DNA of 5,182 nt from Gammaproteobacteria bacterium (GCA_024206355.1 JAAGZM010000195.1:1-5182), one strand, 5' to 3'. Shown: positions 1 to 5,132, numbered from the stretch's first letter. Notes: generated by a model not told the origin, from the letters alone. Program-made: numbers and translations.

Positions 1-72
1 AGCCTGCCCCATGAACGCAGTGAATGCTTTGGGTGGAGCCTGCCCCATGAACGCAGTGAATGCTTTGGGTGC
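1..72. repeat. Two tandem copies of a 36-bp repeat
   Basis: Units 1-36 and 37-72 are identical except for the last base (G at 36, C at 72). The array begins at the window edge, so more copies may lie to the left. Each unit contains a weak imperfect dyad: CCC at 8-10 with GGG at 31-33, AA-GCA at 14-19 with TGC-TT at 25-30 (one mismatch inside), around a GTGAA loop. The unit length is a multiple of three and five of the six frames are open through it. Plus frame 1 stays open to a stop at 133-135, so this could be the 3' end of a repeat-containing gene. It could equally be an intergenic minisatellite or a REP-like repeat. The repetition is directly seen; its nature is not known. Confidence 0.9.
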
Positions 73-140
73 AATATTATTCAGGTATTTACTCTGTATG
101 ATCATATCTCGCTGAAAATGCCGATCTTTAAATGAAATAG

Positions 141-181
141 TTGTCATTTATTTATCTTAAAAGGCTATGATACTATCATAG
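141..181 (+). promoter_or_regulatory. Possible promoter with 17-bp palindromic operator upstream of the first gene
   Basis: CTATGATA-C-TATCATAG at 165-181 is a perfect inverted repeat with 8-bp arms and a single central base, the geometry of a dimeric repressor or activator site. It contains a -10-like TATGAT (166-171). A -35-like TTGTCA lies at 141-146, but the 19-bp spacer is longer than ideal, so the promoter is weak on its own. It lies about 55 bp before the first coding start. The palindrome is directly seen; the operator role is inferred. Confidence 0.45.
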
Positions 182-218
182 ACTGATATTTGCGACAGAA
201 CATTATTAGAGCGCTTAT

Positions 219-240
219 AAGAGGTATTTCAATGATATGA
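219..240 (+). promoter_or_regulatory. Ribosome site and overlapping start-stop ATGATATGA before the first gene
   Basis: The Shine-Dalgarno-like AAGAGG (219-224) is 7 nt from an ATG at 232, which reads only Met-Ile-stop. The stop TGA (238-240) overlaps the ATG of the membrane-protein gene at 237. That second ATG is 12 nt from the same site, which is longer than optimal. Ribosomes could initiate at 232, terminate two codons later and reinitiate at 237, or start directly at 237. No in-frame start lies further upstream. Confidence 0.5.
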
Positions 241-632
241 AAACAAATATTGTCCCAAACTTTATTGGTAAACGCTGGCTCAAAGTGGCTCTAAGGTCAA
301 TTCACCTTGTTGGAGTTGCCCTTGTCTTTGTTTCTGTAGTCACAGGGAGTCATAATTCTACTTCATGGGGTATTGCAATGATCTCCGGGCTTGGTCTTTT
401 TACCATAGAGGCTTTTTCTAATTTACTTTGGTTTATTCAATTACGTTCGCTAGTGCTTTATATAAAATTCATGCTACTTTATGCAGTTTTTGCTTACCCT
501 GATTATGCATGGCACTGTATGATTACTATGATTTTTCTATCTGGTATTGTTTCCCATGCACCAAGTTCATTTCGTTACCACTCCTTCATTCATGGAAAGA
601 AAATTGCGTCGGCAGATGATATTCGCGGATAA
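237..632 (+). CDS. Small integral membrane protein, about four helices, function unknown
   Basis: This is a 131-residue protein that I cannot assign to a named family with confidence. Hydrophobic segments fall near residues 17-36, 45-65, 70-87 and 90-107, separated by short loops, and the ends are basic and polar. That predicts a four-helix inner-membrane protein without a cleavable signal peptide. Three histidines sit in or at the edges of helices: His23 (RSIHLVG), His93 (AWHCM) and His107 (GIVSHAPS). A similar layout occurs in some haem- or metal-related membrane proteins such as the CopD-like group, but this is only a resemblance. The first ATG with any ribosome site is used; see the overlapping start-stop just before it. 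It stands alone, followed by a long gene-poor gap, so no operon partner helps with its role. The palindrome at 165-181 may regulate it. Clean helical hydropathy over its full length supports a real gene. Confidence 0.75.
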   Translation: MKTNIVPNFIGKRWLKVALRSIHLVGVALVFVSVVTGSHNSTSWGIAMISGLGLFTIEAFSNLLWFIQLRSLVLYIKFMLLYAVFAYPDYAWHCMITMIFLSGIVSHAPSSFRYHSFIHGKKIASADDIRG

Positions 633-941
633 CCTTAGTTCATAGGTAAGATCTTAAGAATAAATAAATATTTAAAAACGTGCAATCAAATGCGTAGGCA
701 AACTCACTCAATGGATGAATACAAATCCTTCTGTAAGTTGCTGTTTTGAAGTACATAATCATAATTTTGAGCCGGTCAACTGAGGATTCTAGGATTAATC
801 ATTAACAAAAATTCGTCGCTGTTGAATACCTTCATTCTTGGCAAATTTATATAAGGAGGTTGATTACAAGGTGAATGCCGAAGGCAGAGAGGGTGCCCTG
901 GGGTATCTTAATGGCTAACTTCGCATCCGTTGGATAAGTAA

Positions 942-1082
942 TTTTTTTTCTTAAACAATGGTATCAATGTTGACGGCATTCTGACCGACATTGATGCTGG
1001 AAATGCAGGTTGTGCAGAAGCAAAAACCTGCCCAGTGCGACTTTGCAATGAAGAGCAATACTCATTTGAAAAATTTTACTGA
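942..1082 (+). pseudogene. Possible remnant of a coding sequence (C-terminal fragment, no start)
   Basis: After an in-frame stop at 939-941, this frame is open for 46 codons to a TGA at 1080-1082. From about 960 the translation looks protein-like (GINVDGILTDIDAGNAG, then a cysteine-containing part with CAEAKTCPVRLC). It has no ATG, GTG or TTG start in frame and no ribosome site. Two perfect or nearly perfect stem-loops fall inside it, so the openness could reflect RNA structure rather than coding. I do not recognise a family. A decayed small cysteine-containing protein is one reading; chance is another. Confidence 0.2.
963..1031. repeat. Two consecutive stem-loops, each with a 13-nt loop
   Basis: ATCAATGTTG (963-972) pairs with CGACATTGAT (986-995): 10 bp with one G·U pair in RNA. 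GCAGGTT (1005-1011) pairs perfectly with AACCTGC (1025-1031). Both loops are 13 nt and the stems are separated by 9 nt. Neither is followed by a T-run, so they are not ordinary terminators. Confidence 0.6.
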
Positions 1083-1120
1083 CACCTTCATTATCAATTC
1101 TTTTTCTGAAATGTAACTAC

Positions 1121-1169
1121 TTTGTTGCATGACAAGAAACTGATTGTTGAAATTCTGTCATGCCACAAA
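1121..1169. repeat. Long inverted repeat, 14-bp arms, 21-nt loop
   Basis: TTTGTTGCATGACA (1121-1134) matches the reverse complement of TGTCATGCCACAAA (1156-1169) at 13 of 14 positions; the only mismatch is T1126 against C1164. The stem would be the most stable in this gap. No T-run follows on either strand, which argues against a standard intrinsic terminator. A protein-binding site, a small REP/MITE-like repeat or part of a structured RNA are all possible. Confidence 0.65.
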
Positions 1170-1413
1170 AAGTCTGATAGTAAACATTTCTTTTCCATTG
1201 AATAACTATTGATTCATCACTCAAATTCTCAAGCGATTTTAGTATCAATAATCCAACCATCAACCTGATAGGTTTGTTCGCTGCACCAAGAACTTAGCCT
1301 ACAGTGAAATATATCTGGTCGAATTGGTAGAAAATAGCAATAACTTAACCTGTTATTAATGTTTGACTAATTATTAGGACAAATAACTTACTTCTAGCAA
1401 AATTGAAAAGAAT

Positions 1414-1441
1414 TTGTTTTTGGTTTTGTATGGTGTAATAT
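1414..1441 (+). promoter_or_regulatory. Candidate sigma70-type promoter for the secreted-protein gene
   Basis: TTGTTT (1414-1419) and TAATAT (1436-1441) are separated by 16 bp, and a TG immediately precedes the -10 element. Transcription would start about 1448, leaving a leader of about 30 nt before the ATG. In such AT-rich DNA similar matches arise by chance, so this is moderate evidence. Confidence 0.4.
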
Positions 1442-1480
1442 GTAAATGAGTGTTTTAAATGATACCAAAGGGGAAAGAAT

Positions 1481-1888
1481 ATGAAAAAATCTACTATCTT
1501 AATAGTTGGAATTATAAGTGTATTTTTAATTCCTACTCAAGCCACAGCAAGGACTAATACTATCCACGTCGTAAATTGTACACCAGATCATCTTGTTCAT
1601 ATAAATGTTTATAATCCAGGACATTACTTTGTTGGCGGACCCGCTTCAAACGGGTGGGTGAAAACAAAGTCAGAATCTCCTAAAAATAAACAAGACTTCA
1701 CATGTAAACCAGGCTTTGGTGCAACAGCCCCAAATAAGTGCTGGATAGGCGTAGCTAAAGGTAAAGGTAATACGCATACTCAAAGGAAATTGCTGAAAGA
1801 TGAATCAACCTATTATGTTTATACATATGAAATGTCTCCTGGCGTATGGAAAATGCAGTCTAGTACAAAAACATGCGCGGGGTTTTAG
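1481..1888 (+). CDS. Small secreted basic protein with four cysteines, family unknown
   Basis: This 135-residue protein has a classical Sec signal peptide: Lys-Lys at 2-3, a hydrophobic core at about 5-18, and a likely cleavage after Ala-Thr-Ala (21-23). The mature chain of about 112 residues has four cysteines (33, 75, 87, 132), enough for two disulfides, and is basic (about 14 Lys/Arg against 6 Asp/Glu). Tyr/Trp-rich stretches near 111-123 and short alternating segments suggest a beta-rich fold. It should act in the periplasm or outside the cell. I see no catalytic motif and do not recognise the family. The start is well supported by AAGGGG (1468-1473), 7 nt upstream. It is monocistronic, preceded by a gene-poor gap and followed by an inverted repeat and an insertion-sequence scar, a setting typical of accessory genes. 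A secreted binding or inhibitor-like protein is conceivable, but nothing proves it. Confidence 0.75.
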   Translation: MKKSTILIVGIISVFLIPTQATARTNTIHVVNCTPDHLVHINVYNPGHYFVGGPASNGWVKTKSESPKNKQDFTCKPGFGATAPNKCWIGVAKGKGNTHTQRKLLKDESTYYVYTYEMSPGVWKMQSSTKTCAGF

Positions 1889-1917
1889 AAATTAAGTCTT
1901 GAACTTACAAAGTATAC

Positions 1918-1968
1918 AGGGCGGGATTATACTTGGATTGATTTTTAACAAAAAATAATCTCGTCCCT
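1918..1968. terminator. Inverted repeat after the secreted-protein gene, possible terminator
   Basis: AGGGCGGGATTAT (1918-1930) pairs with ATAATCTCGTCCCT (1955-1968) with one bulge and one G·U pair, around a 24-nt loop that holds a smaller ATTTTT/AAAAAT hairpin (1941-1946 with 1951-1956). It lies 30 nt after the stop codon. The missing T-run after the stem weakens the terminator reading. It could also be a trace of the end of a mobile element, since the transposase remnant begins about 30 nt further on. Confidence 0.35.
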
Positions 1969-1999
1969 AAATTCATCATCTCATTCAGCTCGCATCATT

Positions 2000-2290
2000 T
2001 TACCAGCCATACTGTTTTAAAGGGTATTGACAAGTTACTAATACTCTATAGTTCTTGGCAGACAACAAATGTCGTCCAAGATTAAACAAGTTATAGATCT
2101 TAGGATAAGCAGATAAAAACCTCTTACACTGCTCAATGGATTTAAATTTCCGCATAGCCCTCTCTATCTTTCTGATCGGTTGATGAGATAGCTCTGCCCT
2201 GTTATTTGAGTATTGATATGTATCAAGGACAGTATCCGGTATCAGTTCTCTATGTGCCACTTCTGTGTAAGAACTAATATAGTGTTTATT
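2000..2290 (-). pseudogene. IS6-family transposase, C-terminal remnant
   Basis: The minus-strand translation from about 2290 down to the stop at 2000-2002 matches the C-terminal third of IS6-family (IS26-like) DDE transposases. The diagnostic part is YSNNRAELSHQPIRK followed by ERAMRKFKS and RFLSAYPKIYNLFN. Its Glu (codon 2192-2194) corresponds to the third acidic residue of the DDE triad, and the family ending RHLLSAKNYRVL follows. About 97 residues remain of the usual 230-240: the N-terminal helix-turn-helix and the first two catalytic Asp are gone, so it cannot transpose. The same frame stays open to an ATG at 2422, but those first 43 or so codons are the antisense of the kinase remnant and not transposase. 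No IS6-type terminal inverted repeat (TGTTGCAAA-like) is seen on either side, so the ends are lost too. Confidence 0.85.
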
Positions 2291-2291
2291 T

Positions 2292-2537
2292 GACTTATAC
2301 CCAGAACGTGCTTTACAAAATATTATTACCAATGCAATTCGATATGCAAAGATTAATGTTATTGTCAGACTTGATAAAAGCAGAACCCGTAACGAAGGAG
2401 GATTTGGCTTAGGCCTTGCCATTGTAAAACGAATAATTGAATGGCAGAAAGGTAATTGTTTTATTGGACACTCTTGTTTGGGAGGTGCAAAGTTCAGTAT
2501 TGAATTACCATCGGCAATATTGTTGCCTTCCGACTAA
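2292..2537 (+). pseudogene. Sensor histidine kinase, C-terminal ATPase-domain remnant with internal deletion
   Basis: The plus frame from about 2292 to the TAA at 2535-2537 reads as the end of a HATPase_c domain of RstB/CpxA-like two-component sensors. PERALQNIITNAIRYAK is the N box. RLDKSRTR and EGGFGLGLAIVKRI are the F/G2 region, and GGAKFSIELP is the final strand. Compared with the family, the segment between the N box and RLDKSR is missing. In E. coli RstB about 38 residues lie there, including the DDGPGI-type G1 box and the IFEPF motif; here about six remain. That is an in-frame loss of roughly 30 codons which removes the ATP-contacting Asp. Everything upstream (sensor, membrane part, phosphoacceptor His) is replaced by the transposase remnant. 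There is no start codon, so this is a dead fragment. Confidence 0.85.
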
Positions 2538-2581
2538 TAATAATTGTTTTCATGAATGATGTATTAATAGCTTTGGACGTA

Positions 2582-2622
2582 CACTAATGAGCGGCCTCAT
2601 TCAGCAATTAGTGGCTTGCCAC
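2582..2622. repeat. Nested and adjacent hairpins after the kinase remnant
   Basis: CACTAAT (2582-2588) pairs with ATTAGTG (2607-2613). Inside it, AATGAG (2586-2591) pairs with CTCATT (2596-2601) around a CGGC loop. Immediately after, GTGGC (2611-2615) pairs with GCCAC (2618-2622) across TT. These stems share bases, so not all can form together. No T-run follows. It may be a rho-independent-like end of the old kinase gene, a protein site or a REP-like repeat. Confidence 0.45.
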
Positions 2623-2656
2623 CTCAATAGTTACTGAAGCATTGTTAATTTATATT

Positions 2657-2685
2657 TTGTAAAAACAACTAATTTTCTGTAGAAT
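2657..2685 (+). promoter_or_regulatory. Candidate sigma70-type promoter for the sulP-usp operon
   Basis: TTGTAA (2657-2662) and TAGAAT (2680-2685) are 17 bp apart, the optimal spacing, with TG directly before the -10. A transcript would begin near 2692 and carry a leader of about 93 nt that contains the paired stems at 2703-2734. Confidence 0.5.
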
Positions 2686-2702
2686 CCGCATCCTTTTCTT
2701 CA

Positions 2703-2734
2703 ATCAGAACCAATTATCATTTCTGATGGTAATT
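2703..2734 (+). promoter_or_regulatory. Leader with two mutually exclusive stems upstream of the transporter gene
   Basis: ATCAGAA (2703-2709) can pair perfectly with TTCTGAT (2721-2727), loop 11 nt. AATTATCAT (2712-2720) can instead pair with ATGGTAATT (2726-2734), nine pairs with one G·U, loop TTCTG. Bases 2726-2727 belong to both, and the second stem uses the loop of the first, so only one can form. At the DNA level the second is also a plausible operator. No known riboswitch class is recognised. Confidence 0.4.
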
Positions 2735-2784
2735 AAGTTTAATCTCTGGTTTAAATATTAATATAATTGATTGGTTTGTAAATA

Positions 2785-4278
2785 ATGTTACTTCATTCAA
2801 CAATGAAAGATTGGTTCGGTAATGTCCGAGGTGATGTTTTAGCTGGTTTGGTCGTTGCTCTGGCACTTATTCCCGAAGCAATTGCTTTTTCTGTTATAGC
2901 TGGTGTCGATCCTAAAGTTGGTCTTTATGCCTCATTTTGCATTGCGGTGATTACCGCTATTACTGGTGGACGCCCTGGTATGATTTCGGCTGCAACCGGT
3001 GCCATGGCCTTACTTATGGTGACTTTGGTTAAAACATACGGGCTTCAATATCTGCTTGCTGCAACAATGTTAACAGGAATTCTACAAATCTTTATGGGCT
3101 ATCTGAAATTAGGTAGTTTAATGAGCTTTGTTTCCCGTTCAGTAGTAACTGGCTTTGTAAATGCCCTGGCAATTTTGATCTTTATGGCTCAACTTCCAGA
3201 ACTAACTAATGTAACCTGGCATGTCTATGGGATGACAGCTGCGGGTCTGGGTATTATATATTTATTTCCATATCTACCGATCATCGGCAAATTGGTTCCT
3301 TCTCCTTTGGTTTGCATACTTACCTTAACAGCTGTTGCTATGTTTATTGGGTTAGATATTCGTACCGTAGGAGATATGGGGAAGCTACCTGATACATTAC
3401 CAGTTTTTCTTTGGCCTTCAGTTGACTTGAGTTTTGAAACGATATCAATAATCTTTCCTTATTCTATGTCTTTAGCCGTTGTAGGATTACTTGAATCACT
3501 GATGACGGCGACTATTGTTGATGACTTAACCGATACTCCAAGTGATAAAAATCGTGAATGTAAAGCTCAGGGTGTGGCAAATATTGCATCTGGAATGATT
3601 GGTGGTATGGCTGGTTGTGCAATGATAGGTCAATCGGTTATTAATATTAAATCAGGAGGTCGAGGTCGGCTATCATCACTGGTAGCAGGTGTGGTGTTAC
3701 TGATTATGGTTGTTTATATGAATCAATGGGTAGCAAGAATACCGATGGCCGCTCTGGTTGCAGTAATGATCATGGTCTCTATTGGCACTTTTGACTGGCG
3801 ATCAATTCGTAATTTAAAGGAACATCCAATGTCGACTAACATTGTTATGATTGCCACAGTCATAGTTGTTGTACTAAGTCATAATCTCGCTTATGGTGTG
3901 TTTGTAGGAGTTCTTTTGGCTTCATTATTCTTTGCTAATAGAATTAGTCATTTTATGTATTCAGAATCAAAACTCGATTCTGAAACAAGTACTCGAACTT
4001 ACTGTTTTCATGGCCAGATATTCTTTAATTCATCCAATAAATTCTTAGCTCAGTTTAATTTTAAAGAAGCTGTTTCTCATGTTGTTATTGATTTGAGCAG
4101 GGCCCATTTCTGGGATATAACCGCGGTATATTCTTTAGATATGGCAGTTGTCAAATTCCGTAGAGAAGGCGCCAAGGTAAAAATCATTGGTTTAAACAGA
4201 GCCAGTGAAACAATTATAGACAGATTCGGTATTTATGATAAACCCGATCAGATTGAACGTGTTTTAGGAGGTCACTGA
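2785..4278 (+). CDS. SulP-family inorganic anion transporter with STAS domain
   Basis: This 497-residue inner-membrane secondary transporter is of SLC26/SulP type, predicted to import an inorganic anion such as bicarbonate or sulfate. Residues 10-60 carry the family start GDVLAGLVVALALIPEAIAF and VDPKVGLYASF. GGRPGMISAATGAMA (61-75) is the substrate-site region of helix 3. VGLLESLMTATIVDD (233-247) is helix 8, where Na+ and substrate contacts lie in relatives. QGVANIASG and GGMAGCAMIGQSVIN (262-287) strongly resemble the BicA-like bicarbonate subgroup. Membrane helices continue to about 385, and a cytoplasmic STAS domain covers about 403-490, with DLSRAHFWDITAVYSLD (436-452) at its conserved helix. 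Length is normal though at the short end. Start 2785 follows an in-frame stop at 2779-2781; Met7 (2803) is an alternative. Neither has a recognisable Shine-Dalgarno, which is unusual and leaves the start uncertain. It is the first gene of an operon with the stress protein. Substrate identity (bicarbonate, sulfate or another anion) cannot be settled from sequence. Confidence 0.93.
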   Translation: MLLHSTMKDWFGNVRGDVLAGLVVALALIPEAIAFSVIAGVDPKVGLYASFCIAVITAITGGRPGMISAATGAMALLMVTLVKTYGLQYLLAATMLTGILQIFMGYLKLGSLMSFVSRSVVTGFVNALAILIFMAQLPELTNVTWHVYGMTAAGLGIIYLFPYLPIIGKLVPSPLVCILTLTAVAMFIGLDIRTVGDMGKLPDTLPVFLWPSVDLSFETISIIFPYSMSLAVVGLLESLMTATIVDDLTDTPSDKNRECKAQGVANIASGMIGGMAGCAMIGQSVINIKSGGRGRLSSLVAGVVLLIMVVYMNQWVARIPMAALVAVMIMVSIGTFDWRSIRNLKEHPMSTNIVMIATVIVVVLSHNLAYGVFVGVLLASLFFANRISHFMYSESKLDSETSTRTYCFHGQIFFNSSNKFLAQFNFKEAVSHVVIDLSRAHFWDITAVYSLDMAVVKFRREGAKVKIIGLNRASETIIDRFGIYDKPDQIERVLGGH

Positions 4279-4280
4279 TG
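4266..4280 (+). promoter_or_regulatory. Strong ribosome site inside the 3' end of the transporter gene, with TGATG overlap
   Basis: AGGAGGT (4266-4272) is a near-perfect Shine-Dalgarno located within the last transporter codons (Leu-Gly-Gly-His) and 5 nt before the ATG at 4278. Stop TGA (4276-4278) and start ATG (4278-4280) share one base. This fixes the start of the next gene and indicates translational coupling. Confidence 0.85.
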
Positions 4281-5132
4281 ATAAATAAACAAAAACAAGT
4301 TGTTGCCTGTGTTGATGGATCCTCAGTCAATGAAGCGGTATGTGATTACTCTATCTGGATTGCTAACCAAATCAAGGCTCCACTGAAATTACTCCATACT
4401 ATCGAGCATGGCAATACACCTGCTGTATCCGATTATTCAGGAGCTATTGGTCTTGGGAGCTCGGAAGAATTACTCAATGAACTGACAGATGTTGAACAAA
4501 AGCGCAATCATTTATTGATTAAAAAAGGTCAACTAATGCTCGATGCTGCAAGAAAACATGTCGTAAGATCAGGTATTGAATCACCACTAATGAGGCAAAT
4601 GCATGGTTCATTAGCGGAATCTCTGATTGAACTGGAAGAGCAGATAAGGGTACTGGTAGTTGGTATTCGTGGTGAATCACATGAAGAAGTTGAATTCGGG
4701 ATTGGTAATCAATTAGAAACAGTGATTCGGTCGCTACACAAACCAATTCTTGTCGTCAACAGAGCCTATACCGAGCCTAAAAAAGTTATGCTTGCTTATG
4801 ATGGCAGTGATTCCTGTGTAAAGGCGTTGAATATGATCGCAGCAAATCAAATATTCAAAAATGCCTCCTGTCATATAGTGCATGTTGGTGATAATGCTGA
4901 AACAATGTTGAGCGAAGCATCGAAGGTGCTTGAAGAAGTTAATATTGATGTTGAAACAGCAGAATTACAGGGCAAGGTAGAAGATGTGTTAGCCCAATAT
5001 CAAAGAGATTGTCAGATTGATTTGATGATCATGGGAGCATTTAGTCATAACCGTTTTCGTGATTTTTTACTGGGTAGTTTTACAGCAAAAATGTTGGCTG
5101 CGACAAATCGCCCTTTACTCTTGTTAAGATAA
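4278..5132 (+). CDS. Universal stress protein with two tandem UspA domains
   Basis: This is a 284-residue cytoplasmic protein of two Usp folds: about residues 5-161 and 167-284. Each begins with the typical strand ending in D-G-S (VVACVDGSS at 8-16; VMLAYDGSD at 170-178). Each ends with the nucleotide-loop region and a strand before a proline (HKPILVV 154-160; NRPLLLL 277-283). The ATP-binding consensus G-2x-G-9x-G-S/T is approximate. Domain 2 has Gly253, Ser256 in place of the second Gly, then Gly266-Ser267; domain 1 has Gly129, Gly132 and a Gly-Ile-Gly-Asn (141-144) spaced about one residue further. Nucleotide binding is therefore plausible but not certain in either half. Usp proteins act as soluble stress or energy-state regulators. 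The one-base overlap with the SulP gene and shared ribosome site argue that it modulates or senses the transporter, perhaps via the STAS domain; that partnership is inferred. Confidence 0.92.
   Translation: MINKQKQVVACVDGSSVNEAVCDYSIWIANQIKAPLKLLHTIEHGNTPAVSDYSGAIGLGSSEELLNELTDVEQKRNHLLIKKGQLMLDAARKHVVRSGIESPLMRQMHGSLAESLIELEEQIRVLVVGIRGESHEEVEFGIGNQLETVIRSLHKPILVVNRAYTEPKKVMLAYDGSDSCVKALNMIAANQIFKNASCHIVHVGDNAETMLSEASKVLEEVNIDVETAELQGKVEDVLAQYQRDCQIDLMIMGAFSHNRFRDFLLGSFTAKMLAATNRPLLLLR

Larger units (their letters stand above)
633..1480. other. 848-bp stretch without a convincing gene; rich in inverted repeats
   Basis: No reading frame on either strand gives a credible complete protein. What is visible: a 10-bp palindrome TAAGATCTTA (647-656); a strong orphan Shine-Dalgarno (853-860) before a 15-codon GTG frame (871-918); tight hairpins TGCC-GAA-GGCA (876-886) and ATCC-GTT-GGAT (925-935); three longer stem-loops (963-995, 1005-1031, 1121-1169); and a coding-looking frame at 942-1082 that lacks a start codon. 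A small palindrome CTAAT-T-ATTAG lies near 1365-1380. The middle of the stretch (about 870-1050) looks less AT-rich than its flanks. It may be a decayed gene or a structured noncoding element; the sequence alone does not decide. Confidence 0.6.

Noticed and set aside
1..72. CRISPR array
   Set aside because: The 36-bp units are directly adjacent with no spacers between them, so this is a plain tandem repeat.
1..135. Short plus-frame coding sequence through the repeat ending at 133-135
   Set aside because: It has no visible start in the window and the open frame is largely explained by the repeat; kept only as a possibility in the repeat entry.
660..790. Minus-strand frame of about 40 codons
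   Set aside because: No ribosome site, no protein-like pattern and AT-driven composition; likely chance.
870..935. Glycine or other known riboswitch, suggested by the GCCGAAGGC hairpin
   Set aside because: The flanking conserved bases of the glycine, fluoride, cyclic-di-GMP and manganese classes are not present, and no gene follows directly.
1121..1134. IS6 terminal inverted repeat, suggested by TTTGTTGCAT
   Set aside because: The similarity to TGTTGCAAA ends is only a few bases, the site is about 850 bp from the transposase remnant, and its partner arm is 21 nt away rather than at the other end of an element.
2291..2422. N-terminal part of the 140-codon minus-strand frame as a genuine part of the transposase
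   Set aside because: The plus strand here clearly encodes the N and G2 boxes of a histidine kinase; the minus reading is its antisense and does not resemble IS6 transposases.
4519..4746. Minus-strand frame of 75 codons
   Set aside because: It lies wholly inside the universal stress protein gene on the opposite strand, has no ribosome site and no recognisable motif; it is a shadow of the real gene.
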